From contig CAADRB010000040.1 of the NCBI GenBank assembly GCA_900708905.1, positions 333,576 through 397,575 of the forward strand: 64,000 bases of DNA, read 5' to 3'. Origin of the DNA: Hymenolepis diminuta (lineage: Eukaryota; Platyhelminthes; Cestoda; Cyclophyllidea; Hymenolepididae). Made by a program: the position numbers and the translations under genes. The notes below the pieces were generated by a model, which worked only from the letters and a program-made list of their open reading frames with translations, searched no databases and was not told the origin of the DNA. Below are positions 37,801 to 49,854 of this stretch, piece by piece; within the stretch, counting starts at the first letter, position 1, and each line of letters starts with the position of its first letter.

Positions 37801-37915
37801 TATATTTTTTTATAGGGAAGAAGTGTACTTTATGCGACTATTTGATGAATGAGAAGAGCGATGCATGACGAGGAACTGGCTGGATGGTTGGCTAAGTGTT
37901 CTCTAACACAACAAT
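34802..37915. other. 3' flank of P2 and spacer
   Basis: Up to about 35330 this aligns with the P1 flank. From there to 37915 I recognise no gene. I looked for the RING-finger exon expected for some IAP proteins on the minus strand here and saw no C-x2-C ... C-P-x-C-R pattern. Confidence 0.45.
35288..35293 (+). terminator. Poly(A) signal of relic P2
   Basis: AATAAA at the position corresponding to that of P1, with the same following TTTTTCTGGTCTTTTA block. Confidence 0.45.
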
Positions 37916-40900
37916 CTAAGCCGAAGTTGAATTGGCCTTCCTACGCAGTATCGATCGAGGACTGCTTGAAGCGGTTACAGTGACATTTGGTACTGACCTG
38001 GGGAGCCATGCTTTGGCCCACCATTGAAGCATCTGTGAGAGGCAGGGAATATGAGTTTGGTGTGAAGTATTCTGACCCGAGAGAACTGCCTCCAACTCGG
38101 CGCCTTCTGTTGATTCACTGCTCGTCTCTGAAGCTTCTTCTAAGGATTCTTCAGGACTTTCTGGCAAATCTTCATCTCCGAGTCCACTTTCTTGAACTCG
38201 AAGGATTGCCTTCAGCAAGTCTGTTGTGCCCTAGGAGAAAAAGTAAAACAATTATAAATGTTCCATTTCTGGTTATTATAAATCTCATCAGAAATGTGAG
38301 ACAAAGATTTATGATAAGGAATGGTCGATAATACGCTATGTCGGGCTGTTCCAAATTTACATCATGCAAATTCTTAAATGCCTTTTTTAAGACAAGTTAA
38401 GCTATCACGAATCGGCTTGGAAGATAATTAGAGCTTCTGAATACTGGTAGAGCTAAAGTCTGGCTCACTATGATCCTTTTAGGTTAGAATGATTTTAAAA
38501 CCGAAATAATATGGAAGAATACACAGTAGTCACATATAGATTTTAATTAAATGGAACAAATGAGCCTGGAAAATTAGATTTCAGATATCATATAAAATTA
38601 GGTAATTAAGCTCTATGAGTCATGTTAAGCATGTTGAGATCAAAGTCCAAACTATCAGGTTGTAACAGAAGTTCTGTCCATTTTTAACTTGAATTGAAAT
38701 GAAAACCTTGTCAAAATACATTTATTTAGTGTTCAATATAGTCACCATTTTTATTAATTACATCTTCCCATCTTGTCATAAGGTTTCTGATTACTCCTTC
38801 ATAGAATTTAGCCAGTTTGGACTCAAAAAAAGAAACTAGCCCCATTTCGACCTCTTCTCTTGAAGTAAGCCTTTGAAGTCCCATTTAATGATTTTGTAAG
38901 CTCCTGAAAGGATGTAAATCAGTTGGTGCAAGATCGGGAAAATATGGTGGGTGATACATGACTTCCCAGCCAAATTCTTCAACAAGATCTTTGGTTACTC
39001 TTGAAGTGTGGAGTCTGACATTGCCATGGTGCAGAATCACTCCATTTCAATTGATCAAAGAAGGTCGTTTTTTGGGTAGTTAACCGCTTTTAAATGAGTT
39101 AGCTGCTGACAGTAAATTTCAGATGTTTTCGTTTGATTGTCACCCATTAGTTCATAATAAACAATTCTCTTCAAATCCCACCATACACACAAAAGAATTT
39201 TTTCGGGTGCAGTCCACTTCACGGTTGTGGAATTGACCTAGCCACATTGTTGCAAAGAATCCACTTCTCGTCGCCAGTTATGATTCGGTCTGTTACAACC
39301 TGATATGAAGAAAATAGAGTCACACAGCACATATATGAAGGAGAGGATACTAATACTAAATCGTTCTGATATTCATGACACTGTAGGCTTGAATGTAATT
39401 TTAAAGAAGTAAAATCACTTTGATATGGCCTTAATATTGAGACAATCATGTCGTATATATCAATTTCAGTGCAAATTAATACATACTATATTAAATGGAT
39501 GTTACGATTGTGAAAATTTTTAAATGCGCAGTTTGTCCTTCTTTGTTAATATTCGTATATTTTAATAAGAAAATCATTATAGAATATTCATACGGTTTCA
39601 CATTTTTCGAACAGAGCCCAATATATCTCATAAGGGAATAAGATTCAACCCTAAGTTTACTTCACTAGGGACAATATACAGCAGATCCAGACCCGGTTTG
39701 ATTAACAAGGAGGGTGGCAGAGAACACGTAAACTCAACTACCGCAATGCAAAAGTCCCTTCATATTACGGAAGGTTGAAAGTGAAAACTTGGAACATTCG
39801 TTATATTTTTACCGAACTATCTAGATGTCATGAGCATAATGCACCCATCAACATCTTATCAATGAATGACATATAGGCATGGAAACATAAGAGGAAAGAA
39901 CATTGGCCAAACAGAAACAAAGCATGCATTCCATAGCCCTAGATTTGATATCAAAACTCCCTAGTTGAAAAATTTCGGTCGAAATCAGCAATCTAGATGG
40001 GTAGATTGCTGAAACGAGAACAACCTATTTCTCCTTCAATTATGAGAGACAACATTGAACAAAAGATAAAAAGGAAATATTAATTGCTCATCGCTATTTA
40101 CGTGCTTTGACACAATAAAAATTTGTCACAGAACAACAGAAACAACACAGAACCTATTACCTACCTGTGGGTCAATCTTCCAGTCATTGTCTTTGGAACC
40201 TTTCTCGGTCTGCAATCTCCAAAGCGCCAGTAGAATTATGTCATCCGAATATCCCAGTGCACGAGCATTTCCAATTGGCCAACATCGATTAGTATCGTTA
40301 ATTTCCATTTCCTTGGCTATAGCTGCCAATCGGTCCCTAATTACATTTGTGGCAGCAACGTCAAAAACCGATCTCGGTGTGGGTAAATTCTTCCTGGCTA
40401 GTGGAAGAACTGAGGTGAGGATTCTTCGTGTTGTGAGGTAGAGACAACCACCAGGACCAGAGAACTCAGTATGGACGGCTTCAGCATCAATATCACAAGG
40501 CTGCCAGTCTCTTAGACCGACAAAACAGGCACCACAGATCGTCTCATCTGCACGCCCAGTGTGAAAGAATCCTGCTGTTGCCAGTTCAGTTGAAGAGAGA
40601 CGTTCGGAAGGCTTTGATGTACCGAATGATGCCAGACATTGAGCATGGGTTGCGTAGCGCGGTGCATACGCGTATTTCTGAATCAGACATGCTAAAGTAA
40701 AGAAAAAGTCCATCAGAAAAAGCATGATCGTTTAGATGGCACTTATTTATGAACATAAGCTAAATTTTAGTTTCAAATATACTCTACTAAAATATTTTCA
40801 GTAGAACTTTGTAAAATTGTTAGCTTACAATAACGTAATCCCCCACAAAAGACGTCGAGTATGAACTACAAAAAGTACCTAGTTCAATATCGCAAACTAT

Positions 40901-43900
40901 TGGGACTTCGAAAGCAGGGAGGATATGGAGAAATTTGTAATTATCAGTATACCTCTCTGCTTAGATCTTATCCCTGATAAGAATATCCGTGACAACAATA
41001 CTCGGAAATAATACATTTTAGCTGTTGGGTAGCAAAATCGAAGGAAGTTTAACAGAGCAAATCTACAACTCAGTTACTAATGAAAGCAATCCTAAACGAG
41101 TAACGTCATTATGATGTTAGCTACGGGATAAATGAAATGGCTAAAATATCTTTAAACGATTAATCTCCGATGTACATACTAACAAATGACTCTAACTCTT
41201 TTAAACTGGATCAAATCGAATGTGAACTTTTAAATGCAACCAAATGAATTTGAATTGGAGGAGATCCAGAAAAGGCCAATGTATGAAAACCTTCGTCTAT
41301 GAAAATCAGCATCCACTATAATTTTCATCCACTTGCCTTGAAAGCTAAGCTCAAATCGAACGCCCTCAAAATGACAAGGAATGTCTTAAGGATAAAGAGA
41401 CCCTAACCGCAACAGTATTTGTATTGAAATCTCAGTTTCAAAACTGAAATTCCATCAATTTTGAATTCTTCCTGCTTTTAACAAATATCATACTGAAAGG
41501 CACGCAGCATAAGAATCACCAATATAAGAAAGGGAAATCTAACAACGCGGTCTCCAAACTTCTACAAACATTACAACAAACAAGATGGGAAAAAGACAAA
41601 TGTTGTGATATAAAAACTTGTATTAAAAAGAGACACTGACATTATTTTGAAATTTTAATTGAACTAATCGAATTATTTCATCTTGTGTGAACACAGCTTA
41701 AGGAGCTCTGACGACTTAAGATGTTTAACTGTCTAATCTCTGCAATTGCGAAAATGTAAACTGCCGAATATAATCAAAGAACATGTTACTCTCTCAACCA
41801 CTGGGCAGAAATCAAAGGGAAGCGGCAGGACCGACCCTTCTTAATTGAATAATAACGGTTAATAAGCACTGGGCATAGGGGGCAAGCATTTGCTGCAGTC
41901 CAACGGACAAATCGTAAAATTCAAATTTTGAAACGTGAACTGTCCATTTAGTAAATATTGTGCGATCAGAACCCAAATATTAAATAAGTTAAAAATTGTA
42001 AAATATTTTAGCATTACTGTGGATAAAAACAACAACAAAGTAGAAAATTGTGATGTAAGAACAAAAGTAGTTCAACATGAGCTCTGCTATGTTTAAAATA
42101 CCTCCGCTAAGCTCATCTACCTGCTCATGGCTGTAATATTATACAAATGAACCAAAATGACACGTGTATTTTTTTACATAGCATAAGTGGAACAAGTCGG
42201 TAAAAGCAACTTAAGAGAATAGTGAACGAATTGCATCTCTTTCTCTTATCCAATGTTGGGAAATAATTTATGTCTAAGACCTAAATCGGGTCGCTCTCTT
42301 ATCGCCCCCTACACACAATACCCGTCGCCGAGTCTGAATCACGAATTGCTAATGGCCGATCAAGTATGTCCATATTATAGGAGGCACAAAAAAATGCGAT
42401 CTGCCGATGCTACAGGAGATTCAATGACTAAGCATAAACAAAAAGCATATCGGACGCAAAAAAGTAGCCTGGGTCCCTAAAGCTCTCCCAGGAAAGCCCC
42501 AGTAAGGCTACATTTGAAATGCCGAAAAAAGTAAATGGCTGTGTATAGAAGGCGAGAAAAATACAGCGTTACCAGTTCTCCAGATGTCTGGAATGGTAAC
42601 TAAATCAGGAAAATTTGAAAGGTTAACACAAAAAAAAGGTAAATAACTTTTAAGGAAATAAAATTGTATGAGATATCAACAAACTTGAAATCTTAATTCT
42701 TGGAAATTCTGTATTATGTGCGATTGTCAACTCATATTGTAGTTAATCTTCAATATCTTAAGACAAGATCTCAGTAACAAAAGGAGAAAGATGATTACCA
42801 ACTCGAATTCGATAATTCATCCCATTCAGTCTAATCGTCAACTTATGCTATCCCCACTTTCAAAGTTTGAAACTATCGGTTAAAACAATGAACAAGAGAA
42901 TTTGAGTTAGACTGTAATAGAATTCCGATGATGTAAATGCACCATGTTTACATGATATTCATGTACAGATAACGGACTTTTATAAATTAGAGATTCTAGA
43001 ATGTACTTAATCCCCTGTTCACGTAATCACCTCAAGCGAGATCACTTTTCCGTAAAACACCTACATGATAAAACCTAGACTAGATTTACCAAATATATTC
43101 ATTTCGTATTTTCTTCTACAAGATTTGAAGCAGGTGCATTGCTCCAAAGGAGAAACAGGCTATTTTAAAATTAAATATTTCAATGAAACACGAGAAGATA
43201 CATAACGACAGACTTAATTCGAAACTCTAACTGTGCCTTAGTATCCGCCAGCAGTTTCTCAAACCGCTCAAGATTATCATAGAACCCCTGGTCTCAAGTT
43301 TTGCAATGATAATTCTTGACATATTCAAAACGTACGTATGCAAAGACCCATTCTAATGTTTCTACTCAAGCAACATATATCTAAACCCCACAGTGCCGAC
43401 AGCTTAAATGTCTGGAGATTTTTAAAGAGCAGCTTTTCAAACACCTACTGAGATTTTAGGCACTATATTATATGGATTAAACAAATTAACATAATGCCGT
43501 TGCTCTAAAGTGACGCCCCTTATACATGTCACTAATGACTTCCTAATCATACATTTAAGTAAACAAGAAGATTCACTAAAATGGAAACTGAATAACGCTA
43601 TAAAGGTTTTATCAATAAGAGGCAGTATTTTAAAAATCCCACCCAATAGTCAAGAGAATTCTCTGGCATTTGCAACATAATCCTATTTTTGTGAGGATCA
43701 ATTAAAATTTCAGAGAATGCAATGCTACAATTTAGATTAACCTTTAATTTTAGTTATACCATCAAATCGCTTCCAACCTATAGGAAAAAAACATATCCCT
43801 AAATTAGGGCCTGTAGGAAGATCACCAAAGGCACAGATAATTCAAACACCTAGTCTAGGATGAATCATTTGGGATTGTTAGAGACTTCAGAAGTATTGGT

Positions 43901-45002
43901 AGCAGACAGAAAAATCTTCAGATAACTTTAAAGGGATATATTTATGACTTTCTCCCATTGTCATACCATGTAAACAAACAGATATCATGGCAAAAACTAC
44001 ATTTGTGTTAACAGGAAGATGCTTAAGCACTACCGAACTTGCTCAAGCAATGAATTCCAACAATCATAAGTTCTCCATCACGGAATGCCTCAAAATTTAT
44101 AAAGGAAGTGATTAATATGCCACATTTAATCAGATGGTAAGATAGCAAATAAATTTTTTCCCCGTCACAATTACCTTTACCGATTAATACCGATCATAGA
44201 AAGAAAAATGAAACCAGGACCATTAAGATGTCGTCTCAAGTGAACTGTTTTGCAAATTTTTACAATTATGTGTTTTCCTCGGTTATGAAAGTCCTTAAAA
44301 CTTTTTTGTAGATTACGCGAGCACAAAAATGCGCGTGGATGTAAAGATTCGCCAAACACCGATATCCAGTGCAATTTTCTGCTCAAGGGCTTTCAAAATT
44401 GAGCTCAAACTGAACTTAACATACTCGAATACCTTCCCGTGGAGGCATTAGGAACATGATCCACAAATGCTATGACCAAAGAGGAATCTTTGATTTCCAG
44501 AGAAAAAATTTTAAAATTTTACGTGTATTTTTGATATGAATTTGATGAGATGGATATACTTAGTTTATTTACTGAAAAGCTCAATTTCAAACACGCTGGA
44601 TAGGAGTTCACATAATCATAACGCTACTTTAATGAATCTCCCAATTTTAAAATACATAATGGAAGTAACTTGAGATTAAAACTGATGAACACTATTGCAT
44701 AATCAAGAGATTTTATGAATAACAGATAATAATTGACAAAAAGCTTCTTCAATTAAGATTTAGTCCAATTCAAACACAAAGCGAACAAATTCAAGAAATG
44801 AATTGAAAATGTAGAAAAAATGAATGGACAATAAAAGTACATATTACTTAGCATAAAAACTATTCATGAATTTTTCAATATAAAAAATTAAATGAGCAAA
44901 CTTACCCAAAGCAGTTGCAACAATGGGACAGGACAATTCCTCTTCTTTTTGTACAGTCACGGTAAATACATCCTTCAAAGCTGCTTGAAATGCCGAGAAC
45001 AT
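37916..45002 (-). CDS. Inhibitor-of-apoptosis protein with one BIR and a UBA-like domain
   Basis: Likely cytoplasmic regulator of caspases or signalling through its BIR zinc fold; the UBA fold of animal IAPs binds ubiquitin chains. Exons: 45002-44906, 40691-40165 and 38230-37916 (to a TAG), phase-consistent, about 312 residues. The BIR spans roughly residues 45-107: RLSSTELATAGFFHTGRAD, then CGACFVGLRDWQPCD, H, and C. Ligands are C-x2-C, His and Cys, with eight residues between H and C where six is usual. NARALGYSDDIILLALWRL plus TDLLKAILRVQE across the second junction match the three-helix UBA of cIAP/XIAP. Then come an acidic Ser/Glu stretch and a basic tail (RSILRRKANS). No RING is seen. 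A good donor, CAG|GTCAGTA at 37997, could send the message to a further exon instead of this stop. Introns are 4.2 and 1.9 kb. Confidence 0.85.
38231..40164 (-). other. IAP gene intron 2 (1.9 kb)
   Basis: Holds a deleted mariner copy at 38655-39303 in the same orientation as the gene. Nothing else recognised. Confidence 0.75.
38655..39303 (-). mobile_element. Internally deleted mariner element (649 bp) with TA duplication
   Basis: The ends are exact inverted copies of TCAGGTTGTAACAGA, and each is flanked by TA (38653-38654 and 39304-39305), the target duplication of mariner. Inside, on the minus strand, is the C-terminal half of a mariner transposase: RIITGDEKW with the first catalytic Asp, VWWDLKRIVYYELM, IYCQQL, LHHGNVRLH where the second Asp of HDN is now Gly, YFPDLAPTD with the third, and RWEDVINKNGDYIEH before the stop. 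One internal TAA follows LQNH. The N-terminal DNA-binding part is gone: sequence jumps from the terminal repeat straight to RIITGDEKW. Non-autonomous and inactive. Confidence 0.9.
41205..41470 (+). repeat. Dispersed repeat family R, copy 2
   Basis: Same orientation as copy 1 at 741-1000. Shared blocks include GAATTTGAATTGGAGGAGAT, ATGAAAATCAGC, GCTAAGCTCAAA and GGATAAAGAGACCCTAACCG. Insertions and deletions separate the blocks. Confidence 0.55.
41755..42065 (+). repeat. Dispersed repeat family T, copy 1
   Basis: Aligns over about 300 bp with 49200-49560: AACGGTTAATAAGCACTG against AACGGTCAATAAGCACTG, GACAAGCATCTGCTGC-type block, CCATTTAGTAAATATT in both, and ATTACTGTGGATAA followed by AAC/AAT triplets in both. 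No coding frame. Confidence 0.7.
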
Positions 45003-45330
45003 CTTAGGTTACATATATTCTAAATGCTAAAATAAATATATCCTTGAAGTTGAGAGAGCTGAGAGCCACCACCAGCCAGAAAAGAACCACAGTTAAAAGT
45101 GAGGAGGAGGTTCTCGCGACGGTTACAATGCGTCACGTGATTCAAGCATTAAACCAATCAGCGAAACGCCACCTCATAATTGGCTGGCTATCATGTGTTT
45201 TTAAAGTGTGTGTAGCTATGCTATTGGGCGGATTTGTTGGCCGCGAGCCAACTTGCTGCGCACTTACTTCTCTTCGCACGAAGCGGGTTGATAAGTCATC
45301 CCGGCTTAATTTATGAGAAAGGGCTCGGGT
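45003..45330 (-). promoter_or_regulatory. Probable IAP gene promoter
   Basis: Directly upstream of the start codon, and locally much less AT-rich than its surroundings. It contains the palindromic E-box TCACGTGA (45133-45140), an ACCAATCAGCG box that fits the NF-Y/CCAAT consensus (45153-45163), and an ATTGG (45179-45183), which is CCAAT on the minus strand. A 90-codon plus-strand frame here (45044-45316) is best explained by the base composition. No TATA box is placed. Confidence 0.5.
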
Positions 45331-48300
45331 TTTTACGATTATTTGAAATTTACCCGTGTCTTTATCGCTTTAGCCAATTTTTGGTGGCAAGTTAGGCTTG
45401 GAATTTTCCCCTAAAATATAAATCTAGTTTCGATTTTATTCATTTTAATCGCAATAGCCAGGCAACGATGAATTGAAGTTTCAAAAATGTTACGAAATTT
45501 AGAGGTTCATAAATTTTATGAAAGTACCGAAGTCTAATCTTGGAATGGGTTCTGGCGTCCAGTCGCGTTGCTCGGTAATCTCTGTATCAAAAGATTGAAT
45601 ACTAAGACACAAAAGCGGATGGAGACGAACCGAAAATATAAGTAACAGAAACGAATTAGATGCACCAAGATGAGCATTTTTAATCCACCATTTAAATTGA
45701 TCAGTTAGTTATCGCGAATATTGTAATTGAAGTAACTTGGAGCTTAAACGTTCTGGAAGGGAATTTATTAGTTATTTCGATAAAAAGTTGTTATAAAATG
45801 TGTAATCCACGTAAGGTTAAGATAATTTAATTCTCTAATTTTCTACCCCTTTCCGTCTCTCTTATGGTTGCTCTTTTCAGATTTTCTACATTTTGCCTAG
45901 TAAAAGGTAGTAATAACAATCTCAAAGCAAATATAACAGAAAAATATTATTAACGATTTCATTTTTAAAGTCAAAGGGAACCTAATTTAGAAAGGTGATA
46001 CCTAAGATATTCAATCTATTTAAAATATAAATATCTCATATATCTCCTTTCTGGGAAAAAACAGTATGGAGATATCAGAATTACTATGACCCAAAAGTTT
46101 CAAAAAGGAATACGTCGGAGATATTTCTTTTCTGCCGGTTACAAAATCCCAAAAATTAGCATCGCCAGAATGCGAGATTTTTCTGCTACTTCATGCATTC
46201 AAACAACAGACTGAACTGAAATTTAGATGTCTCAAAATGGTTTCAACTTTAACGTGAATCATCAGTATTTCGTTCAATTCACTTGCGTCACGGCATTATT
46301 TAGCAAGTCTGTGATGATCCTTTGCTGGCCTCATTTATGGCCATGAGATAAAAAGGGTGCAGACATTATCTAAATTTATTAAAACGTACTGCACTTCAAA
46401 TTTAATTGGAGAGCTGAAGCTACCATGGTGACGTATCTAGTGCTTTATCTCAATCCCTTGATATATACAAACTTGGTTGTGTAAAAATGGCTAGACGGTC
46501 GAACTTCTTACCCCTGATCATCCCTGTCAGTGTTGTTCACACTCCTCGGTCTTGATGAGTAGTTTTACTTCTCAATCTTATTATGATAAGTGACAAGAAC
46601 ACGAGGATTGGGTAAAGAGAAGATATTCTGGGGTCACTCTTATGAGAAACTTGGATCATACCACTCCTTTAATTAACCAAAATTAACTTTGCGGTTTTGC
46701 AATCTGTATCACTAGGTATGTAGTAATTAGAACCAATCTTGTGACCTCTGACTTAGGAGGCATATATGCCGACAATAACGCTATGGGTAAAAATCTTGAG
46801 CGATAGCTGATAAAGTAGGCTCGATTGTATTATGGGTCAAATAATTTCGCCAAAGATGAAACTTAAGTTAAACAGGGACCGCGGTTCTCGTCCTTTAGAT
46901 GCATCTTCTGCTCGAATTAGATATCAAGTTTCCGGGTATTTCATACACCACTGAACTGATCTAGATATGAGAGTCACATCAGAACTGTATGATGTGATCT
47001 ATATGCTAGCATTTTTATCTTTAATGGCAAATGAAAAGACACTGTGATCCAAACCATTTTACACGAGATGATTTGAACTTTGTCTCTGAAACGAAGAGCG
47101 CTCAGCATGAGACAAATTAACTTTCTTCTAGCTCTAATCAACTGATTATAAACAACTTTTTCACATCGAATGCTTGGTAATTTCAAAGGTGGAGATAAAT
47201 GTAGACATTCCCAATGACATTAACAATGTCTGAGAAATTGATTTAAAAAGTGGGCGTCTGACACACTAAATGGAAAATTGCTAATGTCTACCACATTTGA
47301 TAACGACATATCGGAAGGGCTTGCCACACATAGATTCTTCTGTTAGAAGGCAGTGTCACTGCAGTTCATCAGCTTATCAGCGGCCTCTCTGGTTCATGTC
47401 TAGTGCAATTCTTATAAATCCTCATTTGTTGTTTTTTTACCGTCTATATTTAGACAGTGTCACGAGATCTCTTCAGGCACAGTCCCATTATTCATCGAGT
47501 AACCCCTTCTGACCTTATTAGGAAAGTTTGGTAATAACACGGCTCTGAGATGGACCTAAGTTTGGTTTGCACCTAAATAGTATTGAAATTTCCGATAGTA
47601 ATATCAAGCGCTATTTGAGCGCCGCATTTATCCAATAGTATCATCCAAATAAATTGCATACTGTCAGTAAACCGGATTGAATACTTTTAGTGCACACTTC
47701 ATCTCTTATGTAATGGATTATCGATCATTGGATTTTTACACTAATTTTTGGGTGTGTGATCTCGCTACGGTTTCATCATTTTGGGCTGTAGATCAGATCT
47801 ATTCCTTCTTCCGGGTCTGCTCAACTGTAGTCACAGTGTAATCTAGGTTGGTGTCTAAAAATTTGTCAGAAGCAGTCTAGATCATATTAGTAACTATGTA
47901 TTCTTTTAAACATGGAAAATTAGGAGCCGTAATAACTTAATAAAAATACGTTAGGTGAAGGTCTAAATTTATGTTATACTACATTGCGTCAAGTTATCAC
48001 ACTTTTGCAAGTGTTTTACCCAGTTTGCATTAATGGAGTAACTGCAATAATTATGAAAAAATGGCCATATATATGCGCATAATCCATAAGGGTTGGAGAC
48101 AATATTTACAAAGTAAAAATCATTGGCAAATCGGCGAGTGATTTCAACATTAAATAGCCAGAATAAAGAGGTCAAATCGATCGATTCTGGAGGTGCTGAC
48201 GCACCTGATTGAGTAATCTGGTAAATCATATTTAATAAGATCTCTCAGATTTAGAAGGCTTTTCCCCTTCTGGCTTTACGAGTTGTGTCTTAGATTAGGA

Positions 48301-48768
48301 ACCAGATTAAGCCCTAGACACTCCCATCCTGCCTGTGAACTATAGGTTAAACCATAGCAAACAGAACTCATAAAACATCGCTGGTTGAAGGGTATACCAA
48401 TTCAATATCTTTTAGGAGTTCTAACCTTGGACACATTGGGGGTTACAGTTAAGCTTGTTGTAATATTCAAATAAGTAGTAGGAAGTACGAAAGTAGCCTG
48501 TAGCGGCGACTACGCAAATAAGAGCTTGAATAAGACTGAGTAATTATTAGAGAGTTCAACCAGCTTTAGACAAATGCAATAAACCTTGAGCAGAATCCTC
48601 AAATATAAATTGTTCACAAAGATAAAGATAGGTTACACCAAAGAAGTGGGAATTAGACATTACGAGAAGAGAATTTACTGCAATTTGCTTAATAATTAAG
48701 AAAGCAAGAACTCTACGCTGGAAGAATATAGATCGTTTATTTGCTGAGAGGCATCTGCACACACATCC
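45331..48768. other. Intergenic, no gene recognised
   Basis: AT-rich. Small frames at 46974-47186 (minus), 47297-47512 (plus) and 47969-48229 (minus) show no motif. I see no repeat shared with the rest of the window. Confidence 0.5.
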
Positions 48769-49167
48769 GTGATTGCTCAATATGCGATGGGTTACGTGAA
48801 TGTTCTAGTACGCCCACAAGATCTTTTGTCCAGCCTCGATAGTCCTGTGCACTCCACAATCCTACAAAGTATGCATACTGTCCATGAAGAAAGAAAAAAA
48901 CGAATATTGTTTAAAACATTGTGGGGAAATATCATCAGACTGAAACGTCTTGTTTTCCATTGTCTAGTGAAAAATGACGGTAGAGATATTTATGACTCAA
49001 GTCTGTCGTTTTGCACAGCTGCTCAAATTACAATAACTTTGTCTGACGTCATGGAATCAAACCCATCTGCCACTGAAACAATATTAAGTAAATTTTTTAT
49101 ATTGTCTGTTGAAAATGTTATAATGTTATATACAAAAATGTTTATGATTAAAATTGTAAGCCACTGA
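48769..49167 (+). other. Unrecognised 132-codon open frame beside repeat T
   Basis: The longest plus-strand frame in the window, composition like a soluble protein with a hydrophobic end, but no domain I recognise, no evident splice context and no good start context. It ends 33 nt before repeat T copy 2, so it may be part of that repeat. Not called as a gene. Confidence 0.2.
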
Positions 49168-49199
49168 AAATCAAGTAAGATCATTTTGTCTTCTCAAAC

Positions 49200-49560
49200 T
49201 TTGGGAGAAAAAATAACTGAAACGGCAAGACTGGCATTTCCTGATTAAAAAACGGTCAATAAGCACTGAAAAATTGTAGACAAGCATCTGCTGCTATCCA
49301 AGGGACGAGTCCTGATATTTAGATTTTGGAACCAAAGCCACCCATTTAGTAAATATTTTAAAGCTCGAATCTAAAAATCAGATGAAGTATGACTTTTTGA
49401 TACTTTGACGCTGCTCCAAGCATCTTTTTGATCCTATCACCTTTCTCGTTTATTGAACTTTCTGTTAACTGATTTTAGTTGCTCTCCAAAATTAAAAATT
49501 AAAAGCTTTTATATTACTGTGGATAATAATAATAACAATAATAATACAAAAACAGACTAG
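49200..49560 (+). repeat. Dispersed repeat family T, copy 2
   Basis: Partner of 41755-42065, same orientation. Here the block ATTACTGTGGATAATAATAA is followed by an AAT microsatellite, and an extra piece of roughly 60 bp near 49390-49450 is absent from the other copy. Confidence 0.7.
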
Positions 49561-49854
49561 TTACCACACAAGAAATTAATCTTTATAACTTTGAATCCAT
49601 GTCCAGGTAATGAAGACAACATTATTCTTTAGGAAATTGAAACTCAAGTTCTAGATATATGGTTACTTTTCAAGAAAGACGTATTTGGTAACTGCAATAT
49701 TTAAAGCTATGCATCTTGATGTTCAAATCGCATTTGCACTATGCTCATTAACTGATTATATTTTGATCATATGGACTTAATGACTTTTATTAATGAAGGG
49801 CTGTGTTGAAGGGTTCGTAAAGCATTTGAGAACACCTTATGTACTTTTAGAAAA

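Larger units (their letters stand above)
40692..44905 (-). other. IAP gene intron 1 (4.2 kb)
   Basis: Long intron from GTAAGTTTG to CTTTACTTTAG. It carries two dispersed repeats (41205-41470 and 41755-42065). Short frames at 42253, 43437 and 44177 have no family signature. Confidence 0.75.

Noticed and set aside
45044..45316. 90-codon plus-strand frame next to the IAP start
   Set aside because: No domain; explained by the GC-richer promoter island.
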